Assembly: GCA_038146985.1 (NCBI GenBank)
Contig: JAYQSQ010000011.1
Coordinates: 248,001 to 312,000, forward strand
Length of the DNA: 64,000 bases
From: JADHLJ01 sp038146985
Lineage (GTDB): Bacteria > Pseudomonadota > Alphaproteobacteria > Thalassobaculales > Thalassobaculaceae
Reading direction: 5' to 3'
The translations under genes and the position numbers were made by a program. Every line of letters begins with the position of its first letter. Position 1 is the first letter of the stretch. The notes below the pieces were generated by a model that saw nothing but the letters and a program-made list of their open reading frames with translations, was not told the origin of the DNA and searched no databases. Shown one piece after another: positions 17,096 through 25,526 of this stretch.

Positions 17096-17231
17096 CCCCG
17101 GCGCAGGCCGGGGCCGACGCCTGAAGCGCTCATTGACGAGAGATGGCGGAGCACTTCAAGCGTTCTGTGCGGATGATCGCAAATCCGTCGCGCGGATCCT
17201 ACTCAGGCGTCGGCCCCGACCTTCGTCGGGG
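17096..17231. repeat. Composite palindromic element (BIME-like), copy 1
   Basis: The left palindrome CCCCGGCGCAGGCCGGGG (17096-17113) and right palindrome CCCCGACCTTCGTCGGGG (17214-17231) bound the element. Inside them, GCCGACGCCTGA on the left matches TCAGGCGTCGGC on the right as an inverted repeat. The spacer contains GATGGCGGAGCA, also conserved in the 53.2-kb copy, which is in the opposite orientation. It fills the gap between recR and the converging GST gene. No coding function is supported. Confidence 0.75.
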
Positions 17232-17304
17232 ACGCGAACCGAGATTGATCACGATGCCATCTTGGCGTCAGCCACGACCACGCGGCGCCATTCCTCGGTT
17301 TCCG

Positions 17305-17922
17305 TCACGCCGACGGCGGCTTGGTCGCCTGCATCGAGGGGCGCTGGTTGAACTTGGCGAACCAGGCCGCGAGTTTGGGATGGCTGCCGCGCCAGTTGCG
17401 GGCGTCATAGCGGAAATCGAGATAGCCGCAGGCGCAGCCGACGCTGATGGTGCCGATATCGACCCGGTCGCCAAGGCTGTCGGCGGCGGCCTCCAGGGCA
17501 TCCACGGCCCGGTCGACCTTGCCGAGCTGGCCGGCGCTCCAGGCATCCCAGCGCAGGTTCTCCGGGCGTACCATGGTCTCGTAGCGGTTGTTGACCGCAG
17601 CGTCCATCAGACCGTCGCAGATCGCCTGCAGGCGCAGCGCTTCCCAGCGCGCCGGACCCGAGGCCGGGAACATCTTGGCCCCGGAATGCAGGCTGTCGAG
17701 ATATTCGCAGATCACCGGCGAATTCGAGAGCGCCGTGCCGTCATCCAGCACCAGGGCCGGAATCTTGCCGATCGGATTGGCCTTGGCCAGGACCGGATTG
17801 GTGTCGATCGGCGTGGTGCCGCCGTCCAGCAGCTCGAGCTTGCCGACGAGACCGGTCTCGTGCGCCACAACCATCACCTTGCGAACGAAGGGCGAGCCGC
17901 CACCATGGAAAAGTTTCATCAT
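17305..17922 (-). CDS. Glutathione S-transferase family protein
   Basis: A 205-residue two-domain GST. The thioredoxin-like N-terminal domain includes SPFVRKVMVVAHETGL (helix 1 region), NPIGKIPALVLDDG (cis-proline glutathione site) and SNSPVICEYLD. The C-terminal helical domain contains the weakly conserved DIGTISVGCACGYLDFR. Start choice is between two adjacent ATGs at 17922 and 17919, after AGAGG. It lies just downstream of gloB on the same strand, 52 bases away, so both may serve glutathione chemistry. The substrate is unknown. Confidence 0.87.
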   Translation of the reverse strand: MMKLFHGGGSPFVRKVMVVAHETGLVGKLELLDGGTTPIDTNPVLAKANPIGKIPALVLDDGTALSNSPVICEYLDSLHSGAKMFPASGPARWEALRLQAICDGLMDAAVNNRYETMVRPENLRWDAWSAGQLGKVDRAVDALEAAADSLGDRVDIGTISVGCACGYLDFRYDARNWRGSHPKLAAWFAKFNQRPSMQATKPPSA

Positions 17923-17974
17923 CTGCCTCTGGGTTGGATGCCGGACGGAATGCCCGGATCGCGTTAGCGTAAAC

Positions 17975-18745
17975 TCAGAAATTGTCCTTGCGGGTCCGCA
18001 CCTCGCCGAACACCGCGACCGGGTCGGCGCCGGGCATGCCCACCGCGGCGGCGAGCGCCGGATCGTCGGCCCGCAGGAACGGGTTGGTGTCCAATTCGTC
18101 CGCCATCACTGTCGGGATGGTCGGCTGTCCCCGGCCGCGCATTTCCTCGAATTCCCGGGTCCGTGCCTGCAGGCGCGAATTGTCGGGATCGACGCTGAGG
18201 GCAAAGCGGGCATTGGACAGCGTGTACTCGTGCCCGCAGTAGATCCGCGCCGTACCCGGCACCGAGCGCAGCTTCAGCATCGAATTCCACATCTGCTCCA
18301 TGGTGCCCTCGAACACCCGGCCACAGCCGAGCGCGAACAGCGTATCGCCGCAGAACAGCGCGTCGGAATCGGCAAACCAGAAGGCGATATGGCCCTTGGT
18401 ATGCCCCGGCGTCTCATAGACCACGCCCTTGTGGCCGCCGATATCCACGGTGTCTCCCTCGCCCACGGTGACGTCCATGTCGGCGATGCGCGCGGTCTCG
18501 GATTTCGGGCCGATCAGGGTGGCGCCGTACTGTTTCGCCAGCCAGGCATTGCCGCCGGTATGATCGAGATGATGATGGGTGTTCAGGATGTGGGTGAGCT
18601 TCCAGCCGCGCTTCTTGAGGGCCGCTTCCACCGGCTCGGCTTCCGAGGGGTCGACCACGGCGGTCACGCCGCTCTCGGCGTCATGCGCGAGATAGACGTA
18701 ATTGTCGGACATCGCGGGAACCAGGATGATCTCGAACGGGGCCAT
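17975..18745 (-). CDS. gloB: Hydroxyacylglutathione hydrolase (glyoxalase II)
   Basis: A 256-residue metallo-beta-lactamase-fold enzyme. The zinc motif THHHLDHTGG is near residue 55, followed by TPGHTKGHI, CGDTLFALGCGRVFEG (metal ligand and substrate region) and YCGHEYTLSNARFA. The C-terminal helix domain typical of glyoxalase II is complete. The ATG at 18743-18745 follows GGAGAG; a longer frame to 18802 adds an arginine-rich stretch unlike the family. It hydrolyses S-lactoylglutathione to lactate and glutathione. Confidence 0.92.
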   Translation of the reverse strand: MAPFEIILVPAMSDNYVYLAHDAESGVTAVVDPSEAEPVEAALKKRGWKLTHILNTHHHLDHTGGNAWLAKQYGATLIGPKSETARIADMDVTVGEGDTVDIGGHKGVVYETPGHTKGHIAFWFADSDALFCGDTLFALGCGRVFEGTMEQMWNSMLKLRSVPGTARIYCGHEYTLSNARFALSVDPDNSRLQARTREFEEMRGRGQPTIPTVMADELDTNPFLRADDPALAAAVGMPGADPVAVFGEVRTRKDNF

Positions 18746-18861
18746 GGGGCGCTCTCCGTTTTTTTTCGGTGCTCTCGGGCGGGAGCGGCAACCTAGCATC
18801 AACCCTTCGCATCGGCCAAGGCCGGGGCTAAGATCCCCCGCTGGCAGCGGAGTCCTGGGTC

Positions 18862-19957
18862 ATGAAGATTACAAATGTGGAAGTCATCGAGCTGGAAATG
18901 CCCTTCGACCGTGGGGTCTCCAAGCAGGGAGAGGTCGGGTTCCTGAATTGGGGCAAGCTCGATTTCTGCCTCATAAAGGTCGAGACCGATACCGGCATCA
19001 CCGGCTGGGGCGATGCCTTCTCATTTCAGTGCCGCCGCGCGGTCGCCGAAGCGGTCAGGCACATGGTGGCGCCCCGGGTGATGGGCCGCGACCCGAGAGA
19101 CATCGCGCGGATCAGCCATGACCTGCAGCAGGCGCTGCATATCTTCGGTCGCTACGGCATCACCATGTTCGCGATTTCCGGCATCGATATCGCGCTTTGG
19201 GACATTGCTTCCAAGGCGGCGGGGATGCCGCTCTATCAGATGCTCGGCGCCTCCGGCGGCACCAAGGTACCGGCCTATGCCAGCCTGTTCCGGTACGAGG
19301 ATCCGGAGCTCGTCGCCGACCGGGTCAAACACGCGGTTGGCCTCGGCTACGGTCTCGCCAAGCTGCATGAGATCAAGGTGCCGGAAGTCCGCGCCGCCCG
19401 GGAAGCCGGTGGCGAGGACCTGAAGATCATGGTCGACACCAACTGCCCCTGGACGCCCGAGAGGCGCGGAGATGACCCTCGCCTTCGCCGAGTATGACCT
19501 GCACTGGATCGAGGAGCCGATCAATCCGCCGGAGGATTTCCGGGCGCTGGCAAGACTGCGCGAGGATACCGGCGTCGCCGTCGCGGCCGGCGAGAACGCC
19601 TGCACCGGCTTCGAGTTCCGCAACATGCTGGAATTCGGCGCCGTCGACTATGCCCAGCCCAGCGTCACCAAGGTCGGCGGCATCACCGAGTTCCGCAAGG
19701 TCGCGGCCTTGTGCGAGTCCTTCGGGGTGCAGATCATGCCGCATTCGCCGTATTTCGGGCCGGGTTTCCTCGCCACCTTGCACCTTGCCCAGGCGCTGCC
19801 CAATCCCGGCCTGATCGAGCGGATCTTCATCACGCCAGAGGCGGATTTCTATCCCGGTGCCTATGACCCGGTGGACGGCTTCTTCGGCGTTCCCTCAGGA
19901 CCGGGCCTTGGGATCGAGCCGGACCCGGATCTGATCAAGACCTATCGCGTCGGATAG
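18862..19957 (+). pseudogene. Mandelate racemase/muconate lactonizing enzyme family gene, one frame break
   Basis: The first piece (18862 to about 19465) has the N-terminal capping domain and barrel start (GITGWGDAFS, DIALWDIASKAAG, KLHEIKVPEVR, KIMVDTNCPWTPE). The second piece (19472-19957) resumes with YDLHWIEEPINPPED, AGENACTGFEF, SVTKVGGITEF and IMPHSPYFGPG. Together they form a complete enolase-superfamily protein of about 365 residues. The switch at 19459-19470 is explained by two missing G bases, one each in a GG and GGG run. The metal ligands (Asp in VDTN, Glu in EEP and GEN) are present, so the gene would be functional if the break is an error. The substrate is unknown. Confidence 0.78.
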
Positions 19958-19981
19958 GTCTTCGCCTGCGGCGGAGCGGCC

Positions 19982-20791
19982 ATGTACAACGATGCCGTCG
20001 ATCTTTGGGACTTTTATGGCACGCCGCTCGGCCAAGTGGCGCGGCGGCTGATCCGGCGCCGAATCCGGGCGATCTGGCCCGATGTTTCGGGCATGACGGT
20101 CCTTGGTCTCGGCTATGCGACACCCTATCTGCGGCCGTTCCGCGACGAGGCCGAGCGGGTTTTCGCCCTGATGCCGGCCCAGCAGGGCGTCCTGCATTGG
20201 CCGCGCGACGGGCGCAACCTCGTGGCGCTGGCCGACGAGGGCGAGCTGCCGCTGCAGGACGTGTCGGTCGACCGCGTGCTTCTGGTGCACGGTCTTGAAT
20301 GCAGCGAGCAACTGCGCCCGATGCTGAACGAGATCTGGCGTATCCTGACCGGAAACGGACGGCTGCTGGTGGTGGTGCCGAACCGGCGCGGCCTCTGGGC
20401 CCGGCTTGAGCGCACCCCCTTCGGCCATGGCCATCCCTATTCCTCGTCCCAGCTCTCGCGGCTGTTGAGAGCCAGCATGTTCACCCCGACCCTGACCACG
20501 CGGGCGCTCTATGTGCCGCCCTATCCGTGGCGCATTGTCCAGCGCTCCGCCTACGGGATCGAGGATATCGGGGCCCGCTGGTTCAAGCAGCTCGGCGGCG
20601 TGGTGATCATCGAGGCCAGCAAACAGATCTACGCGACCATCAAGCCCCGGGCCCTGAGGGCGCGCGCCCGGGCCCTTCTGCCGGCCCCGGCGATCCGCGC
20701 CTCGGCAACGCCCATGCAGGGCCAAGATTTGCCGCTGTATTCCACGCTTTCATCGACCGATATTGAAAAACATAACATGAAAGTTATATAA
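19982..20791 (+). CDS. Methyltransferase-like protein (class I SAM fold)
   Basis: A 269-residue protein. The segment TVLGLGYATPYLRPF (about 39-53) resembles the glycine-rich SAM-binding loop, and LPLQDVSVDRVLLVHGLECSE with the following helix matches the post-loop region of small methyltransferases. The C-terminal part (about 150-269) is less typical. It follows the enolase-superfamily gene by 25 bases. This protein is often near gloB in alphaproteobacteria (recollection, not checked). The target is unknown. The last codons overlap a strong promoter for the next operon. Confidence 0.65.
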   Translation: MYNDAVDLWDFYGTPLGQVARRLIRRRIRAIWPDVSGMTVLGLGYATPYLRPFRDEAERVFALMPAQQGVLHWPRDGRNLVALADEGELPLQDVSVDRVLLVHGLECSEQLRPMLNEIWRILTGNGRLLVVVPNRRGLWARLERTPFGHGHPYSSSQLSRLLRASMFTPTLTTRALYVPPYPWRIVQRSAYGIEDIGARWFKQLGGVVIIEASKQIYATIKPRALRARARALLPAPAIRASATPMQGQDLPLYSTLSSTDIEKHNMKVI

Positions 20792-20792
20792 T
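20763..20792 (+). promoter_or_regulatory. Near-consensus sigma-70 promoter inside the end of the methyltransferase gene
   Basis: TTGAAA (20763-20768) and TATAAT (20787-20792) are 18 bases apart, in an AT-rich patch. It overlaps the methyltransferase stop codon (20789-20791) and faces the toxin-antitoxin pair. Transcription is expected to start at about 20799, slightly after the only candidate toxin start codon (TTG at 20794). Confidence 0.6.
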
Positions 20793-20793
20793 T

Positions 20794-21138
20794 TTGTCCA
20801 GTTCTGGATGGATAATCGTCCAAACCAAGGAAGCTGCGGAGGAAATCAGAAGGCTGCCGGCGGACATGCAGGCAAGGTATCTGAGGATCGCCGAGTTGAT
20901 CATCGCCAACGGGCCTTTGCGGGTTTCGGAGCCGCATATCAAGAAAATCAGCGGGAAGATCTGGGAAATGCGCATGAGAGGCAGGGATGGAATATCCAGG
21001 GCACTGCATTTTCACGCGAGCGGCAGACGGGTTGTTGTCGTCCGGGCCTTCATCAAGAAGACGCAAAAGACGCCAAGGAACGAGATCGCGATAGCGGAAG
21101 CTCGAATGAAGGAATTTCTCGATGAAGAAATTTGCTGA
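20794..21138 (+). CDS. RelE/HigB-type toxin (phage Gp49-like)
   Basis: A 114-residue protein read from a TTG. The core (LPADMQARYLRIAELI, KKISGKIWEMRMRGRDGISRALHF, RRVVVVRAFIKKTQKTPRNEI) matches the Gp49-like HigB toxin family, which cleaves mRNA on the ribosome. No ATG or GTG precedes the conserved part, and the predicted promoter start lies after the TTG, so the true start is uncertain. It overlaps the antitoxin gene by 17 bases, the toxin-first order of HigBA systems. Base composition is lower in GC than its surroundings, consistent with mobility. Confidence 0.8.
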   Translation: MSSSGWIIVQTKEAAEEIRRLPADMQARYLRIAELIIANGPLRVSEPHIKKISGKIWEMRMRGRDGISRALHFHASGRRVVVVRAFIKKTQKTPRNEIAIAEARMKEFLDEEIC

Positions 21139-21415
21139 ATTTAAAAAGGAACTTTTGGCGGATTCCGAAGTCAGGGCCGAGTATGACGGGCTTGAAGCTG
21201 AGTTCCAGATCGCCCAGGCGATCATCAGCGCGCGCGCCAAGGCCCGACTGTCCCAGGCCGGACTAGCGGCTCTCATGAACACCAAGCAACCCGCGATCGC
21301 CCGTCTTGAGTCCGGCAAATCAAGACCGACGCTTGCGACACTTCAGGCGATCGCGACGGCGACGGGCCAGCCGATCACCCTGCGGATCGAACCAAAGGTA
21401 AGGCGTGCAAGCTGA
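21122..21415 (+). CDS. XRE-family antitoxin (HigA-like)
   Basis: A 97-residue protein with an N-terminal extension and a helix-turn-helix of the XRE type at about 38-85 (ARLSQAGLAALMNTKQPAIARLESGKSRPTLATLQAIA). It overlaps the toxin gene, so the two are surely co-translated. The likely roles are neutralising the toxin and repressing the shared promoter at about 20763-20792. The start ATG is 3 residues before a KKFAEF motif and follows weak AGGAA-type sequence in the toxin gene. Confidence 0.85.
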   Translation: MKKFAEFKKELLADSEVRAEYDGLEAEFQIAQAIISARAKARLSQAGLAALMNTKQPAIARLESGKSRPTLATLQAIATATGQPITLRIEPKVRRAS

Positions 21416-21599
21416 TCGCGCATGACGGCGACCGGAGCGCCGGGAAGAAACGTCTTACTCCCTGCCGGAGACAGGATGTTCGAGACCAGACGCCCGGCCC
21501 CTCCTGTCCGCTTGCAATCAGGCAATCGGCGGATTAATCCTAGCCGCCTTGCCTGCGGGAGCCGTTCCTTTTTGACCGCAGGTACGCCGGGGATGTGTC

Positions 21600-22346
21600 G
21601 TGGCGACATTGGAAGACCTTCGGGGTGAAATCGACCAGATCGATGCGCGCATGCACGAACTGCTGATTCGGCGCGTGGAGATCGGGCGCGAGGTCGCCGC
21701 GGCCAAGGCCGGGGCCAGTGGACCCAACCTCCGGCCCGGGCGCGAGGCGCAGATCATGCGCCGCTTGGCGCAGCGCAACCGGGACCCGCTGTCGATCGCT
21801 TCCGTGGCGCGGATCTGGCGGGAGATCCTGAGTGCCAATCTCAATCAGCAGATCGCGGTCAAGGCGTCGGTCTTCGCGCCGGATGTTGCGATCCGGGATC
21901 TGGCGCTGGAATATTGCGGCACCGCCTCGACGATCGAGCCGGCCGTCAGCGCCGAAGCCGCCGTCGCGGCGGTTGCCGACGGCACCGCGCAGATCGCGAT
22001 CCTGCCCGGCATCGAGCGCGGCACGGCGCGGCGATGGTGGCCGCTTCTGCTTGGCGACGCCCCGGGCAAGCCGCGCATTCTCGCGCGGCTTCCGTTTTTC
22101 ACGGCGCCGGCCGGTGACGCCGACGCGCTGATCATCGGCCCCCAGGAACCCGAACCCTCGGGCGACGATGTCACCCTGTTCGCCATCGCCGGAAGCGGCG
22201 CATCGGACGAAGGCCGTGCCATCGACGAATGGAACGACGGCGGACGGCATTGGCGTCTGGTCGAAGTTGACGGTTTCGTTGACCATCCGACCGACGAAAG
22301 CGAACGATACCGTCTCGGCGCCTACGCGACCCAGTCCGCCCTTTAA
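21600..22346 (+). CDS. Chorismate mutase (AroQ) with an unassigned C-terminal domain
   Basis: A 248-residue protein starting at a GTG. Residues 1-85 are an AroQ helical chorismate mutase: LRGEIDQIDARMHELLIRR, EVAAAK, RPGREAQIMRRL and the closing IWREILSANLNQQ carry the active-site Arg, Lys, Glu and Gln positions. The remaining 160 residues match no domain I recognise; a segment with AIRDLALEYCG and AQIAILPGIERG is periplasmic-binding or prephenate-dehydratase-like only by shape. The gene heads a tyrosine run with a HisC-like aminotransferase and TyrC. It converts chorismate to prephenate. Confidence 0.85.
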   Translation: MATLEDLRGEIDQIDARMHELLIRRVEIGREVAAAKAGASGPNLRPGREAQIMRRLAQRNRDPLSIASVARIWREILSANLNQQIAVKASVFAPDVAIRDLALEYCGTASTIEPAVSAEAAVAAVADGTAQIAILPGIERGTARRWWPLLLGDAPGKPRILARLPFFTAPAGDADALIIGPQEPEPSGDDVTLFAIAGSGASDEGRAIDEWNDGGRHWRLVEVDGFVDHPTDESERYRLGAYATQSAL

Positions 22347-22386
22347 GCTCCTCAACAAGATCCCTTGTGTCACCCCGGAGGCTTGC

Positions 22387-23475
22387 ATGACCGCCCCCAG
22401 CCCACGCCCGACGATCGCCGCCATGGTGCGCTACAACCCGAATCTGAGCGCGCCGAAAACCGGCCGCATCATCCGCCTGTCCGCCAACGAAGGCGCGCTT
22501 GGGCCAAGCCCCAAGGCGATGCAGGCGCTGGCAGAGGTCGGCAACCGGATCCACCATTATCCCGAGGAAGATCCTCGCGGCCTCGCCGAGGTGATCGGCG
22601 AGGCGCATGGCCTCGATCCGGAGCGCATGATCTTCGGCTGCGGCTCGGACGAGCTGATCCAGGCGCTGTGCCAGGCGTTTCTCGATCCCGGCGACGAGGC
22701 GATCCACACCGAATACGGCTTCGTCATGTATCCGATGTCGACCACGGTCGCGGGCGGCGTGCCGATCTCGGCGCCGGATATCGACTACCGGGTCAATGTC
22801 GATGCAATTCTGGAACGGGTGACCGAGCGGACCAAGATTGTCTTCCTGGCCAATCCGAACAACCCGACCGGGTCCTATCTCTCGCGCGCCGAGGTGGCGC
22901 GCCTGCACCGCGAACTGCCGGAGCATGTGCTGCTGGTGATCGATTCCGCCTATGCCGAATTCGTCTCCCGCAACGACTATTCCGACGGCTCGGAACTGGT
23001 CGAGGCTTCCGAGAACGTGATCATGCTGCGGACCTTCTCCAAGCTCTACGCCATGGCCGGACTGCGGCTCGGCTGGGGCTACGGGCCGCGCGGCGTGATC
23101 AACGCGATGCATGTGGTCAAACAGCCTTTCGGCGCCAATCGCGGCGCCGTGGCGGCGGCCATCGCGGCGATCGGAGATACCGAGTTCGTGCAGCGCTCGA
23201 TCGCCCATAACGAGACCTGGCAACCCTGGACCAAGGCACGGTTCGAGGCGCTGGGCCTGAAGGTCCTGCCGAGCGTCACCAACTTCCTGATGGTGCGCTT
23301 CCCGGACGAGCCGGCGCGCAATGCCGCCGCCGCTGGAGAATATCTCAGCGAACGCGGCATCCTCACCCGGGGCATGGCCGGCTACGGCGCGCCGGAGTTC
23401 CTGCGGCTGTCGATCGGCACCGAGGAGGAGATGCGGATCGTCGTCGACACGGTCGCCGAATTTCTGAAGCAATGA
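22387..23475 (+). CDS. HisC-like aromatic/histidinol-phosphate aminotransferase
   Basis: A 362-residue fold-type I PLP enzyme. Visible marks are SANEGALGPSPKA (N-terminal substrate region), FGCGSDELIQAL, FLANPNNPTGSYL and the PLP-lysine motif TFSKLYAMAGLRLGWGYG near residue 219. The ATG at 22387 fits the family start (MTAPSPRPTIAAMVRYNPNL); a longer frame to 22168 is antisense-like noise over the previous gene. Context between chorismate mutase and TyrC implies a role on prephenate or hydroxyphenylpyruvate rather than histidine, but this is inference. Confidence 0.88.
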   Translation: MTAPSPRPTIAAMVRYNPNLSAPKTGRIIRLSANEGALGPSPKAMQALAEVGNRIHHYPEEDPRGLAEVIGEAHGLDPERMIFGCGSDELIQALCQAFLDPGDEAIHTEYGFVMYPMSTTVAGGVPISAPDIDYRVNVDAILERVTERTKIVFLANPNNPTGSYLSRAEVARLHRELPEHVLLVIDSAYAEFVSRNDYSDGSELVEASENVIMLRTFSKLYAMAGLRLGWGYGPRGVINAMHVVKQPFGANRGAVAAAIAAIGDTEFVQRSIAHNETWQPWTKARFEALGLKVLPSVTNFLMVRFPDEPARNAAAAGEYLSERGILTRGMAGYGAPEFLRLSIGTEEEMRIVVDTVAEFLKQ

Positions 23476-23492
23476 GATCTAGGTAAGACGAT

Positions 23493-24422
23493 ATGACGGA
23501 AGCAAATTCCGCCGGGATGCTGTTCGAACGCGTGGCCCTTATCGGGATCGGCCATATCGGCTCGTCGCTCGCCCGCGCGATCAAACGCGAGCCCGGTCTG
23601 GTGGGCCATCTGGCGATCTCGGACCTCGATGAAACGGCCCGGGCGACCGCCGCACGGCTTGAGCTTGGGGATTCGGTCCATTCGGAGCCGGCCGACGCCG
23701 TTGCCGGGGCCGATCTCGTGGTGCTGTGCACCCCCATCGGCACCTACCGGGCGATTTCCAAGGCCCTGGCGCCGCACCTGAAGCCCGGCTGCATCGTCAG
23801 CGATGTCGGCTCGGTGAAGCGCGCGCCGATCCGCGATATGAGCCCCAATCTTCCCGACACCGTGCATTTCGTGCCCGGCCATCCGATCGCCGGGACCGAG
23901 CATTCGGGGCCGGAATCCGGTTTTCCGGAGCTTTTCGAGGGACGCTACTGGCTGCTCACCCCGCTCGAGGGGACCGACCCGGCGGCGGTCGCCAGACTGC
24001 GCCGGCTCTACGAGACCATCGGCGCGCTGGTCGAGGAGATGGACGCCGACTATCACGACAAGGTGCTCGCGGTGACCAGCCACGTGCCGCACCTGATCGC
24101 CTATACCATCGTCGGAACCGCCGTCGATCTCGAGGGCCATCTGCAGAACGACGTGATCCGGTTTTCGGCCGGCGGATTTCGCGACTTCACGCGCATCGCC
24201 GGTTCCAACCCGATCATGTGGCGCGACATATTCCTCAACAACCGGGAAGCGGTGCTGGAGATCCTGCAGCGCTTTACAGAGGATCTGACGGCGCTGCAGC
24301 GGGCGATCCGCTGGGGCGAAGGCCAGACCCTTCAGGATCTGTTCACCCGCACAAGGGCGATCCGGCGCGGCGTCATCGAAGCCCGCCAGGAAGTGCCGCC
24401 GTCAGCGGACAAGCGGGGGTAG
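23493..24422 (+). CDS. tyrC: Prephenate/arogenate dehydrogenase
   Basis: A 309-residue NAD-dependent dehydrogenase. The Rossmann motif LIGIGHIGSSLARAI lies near residues 12-26, then CTPIGTYRAI, VSDVGSVKRAPI and the substrate motif FVPGHPIAGTEHSGPESG. The histidine in TSHVPHLIAY is the expected catalytic region. It is 17 bases after the aminotransferase gene in the same operon and completes the route from chorismate to tyrosine. Its last 21 bases overlap the convergent DUF2125 gene. Confidence 0.9.
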   Translation: MTEANSAGMLFERVALIGIGHIGSSLARAIKREPGLVGHLAISDLDETARATAARLELGDSVHSEPADAVAGADLVVLCTPIGTYRAISKALAPHLKPGCIVSDVGSVKRAPIRDMSPNLPDTVHFVPGHPIAGTEHSGPESGFPELFEGRYWLLTPLEGTDPAAVARLRRLYETIGALVEEMDADYHDKVLAVTSHVPHLIAYTIVGTAVDLEGHLQNDVIRFSAGGFRDFTRIAGSNPIMWRDIFLNNREAVLEILQRFTEDLTALQRAIRWGEGQTLQDLFTRTRAIRRGVIEARQEVPPSADKRG

Positions 24423-25484
24423 GCGGCCGAGGACGAAGGGGCCGGCGCGCAGCACCCCGTCCTGGGCCGTCAGCGGCAGGCGGACGACCGGCTCGCCGCC
24501 ATCCTTGGCGGGCCGGGTCAGCAGCGCCAGCGCGAGCTTGGCGACGGTCGCCTCGCCGGGTTTGACGACGCCCTTGGCGACGAGCCCGTCGATCAGGCCG
24601 TTCAGCCCCCGGATATCGGCGGTGCCGGCGCCCAGCGGGCGCAATTGCTCGTCAAAGGCGAACGTGCCGTCGAACGCCAGATCGAGGGGCATCCATTCCA
24701 CGTCCAGCCTTTCGATCTCCAGCACGCCGCTCGCATCGCGCCAGGCGACCAGATCCTCAATGCTTCCGTCGCCGAGCGGGCCGCGCAGTGTCAGCCACGC
24801 CTCAGCGGAACCGGTCGAACTGGAAAGCAGGGCGCGCGCGTCGGGCACCTCGATGCCCCGGAGCACCAGCCTCGCCGCATGTTCGTCAGTCGCGTCCGGT
24901 CCGATCGGCCCTCGCAGCGATCCCGAGACCGCCCGGATCTCCGCCACCGCGCGCGGCGCCGTCGCCGAGCCTCGAAATCCGATCTCCTCAAGGTCGAGAT
25001 CGGCGGCCTCGTAGAGCAGGTCGTATCCACCCCCCGCATTTGTCTCCGCCTGGCCGGCAAGCGATCCGGCAACGAGGCGCCAGGCACGCCGGGTCGGATC
25101 ATGGCGCGCGCCACTGTCCACCGAAGCGGCGCTGTAGCGGATCGTGCCGGGCCGCCAAAAATCGACCCACAGAGACAGGGAGGCGGCCCGCGCGCTCACC
25201 TCACCCAGAGCCCAGCGCGCTTCGATCCGGGGGGCTTCGAAGGTCCAACGTACTGAAAAAGGGAAACCGCCGCGCCGCATCTCCCCCGGCGCCAGCACCA
25301 CCCGGTCGGCGGGAAGACCCTCGATCCAAGCGACGATCGCCGCCCTGGACCGCTCCGATGCGATCCACCACGCCCCGCAGTAGGCGGCCGAGGCGACGGC
25401 AAGCGCCGCAACGGTCCACATCGCTCGCCGCACGCCGGCACCTCCATCCGATGGGTTGCGGGACCCGGGCGCCGAGGCTATCAA
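24402..25484 (-). CDS. DUF2125 domain protein
   Basis: A 360-residue protein. One N-terminal hydrophobic segment at about 22-45 (MWTVAALAVASAAYCGAWWIA) suggests a membrane anchor with the rest outside the cytoplasm. The following pattern (GEMRRGGFPFSVRWTFEAP) matches the DUF2125 family of alphaproteobacteria, predicted secreted or periplasmic beta-rich proteins. Two starts are possible, 25484 and 25421; the shorter gives a cleaner signal anchor. Neighbours tyrC and ChaC are a common context for this family. The function is unknown. Confidence 0.75.
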   Translation of the reverse strand: MIASAPGSRNPSDGGAGVRRAMWTVAALAVASAAYCGAWWIASERSRAAIVAWIEGLPADRVVLAPGEMRRGGFPFSVRWTFEAPRIEARWALGEVSARAASLSLWVDFWRPGTIRYSAASVDSGARHDPTRRAWRLVAGSLAGQAETNAGGGYDLLYEAADLDLEEIGFRGSATAPRAVAEIRAVSGSLRGPIGPDATDEHAARLVLRGIEVPDARALLSSSTGSAEAWLTLRGPLGDGSIEDLVAWRDASGVLEIERLDVEWMPLDLAFDGTFAFDEQLRPLGAGTADIRGLNGLIDGLVAKGVVKPGEATVAKLALALLTRPAKDGGEPVVRLPLTAQDGVLRAGPFVLGRLPPLVR

Positions 25485-25526
25485 CCAGTCCCGTCACGCC
25501 TTTCGCGATCCCTTGCCATTTTAGAC

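Noticed and set aside
17143..17967. MAEHFKRS-type peptide in the 17.1-kb region, echoed at 53.2 kb
   Set aside because: The shared peptide arises from the palindromic repeat element, not from a protein family; the rest of the frame is antisense to the GST gene.
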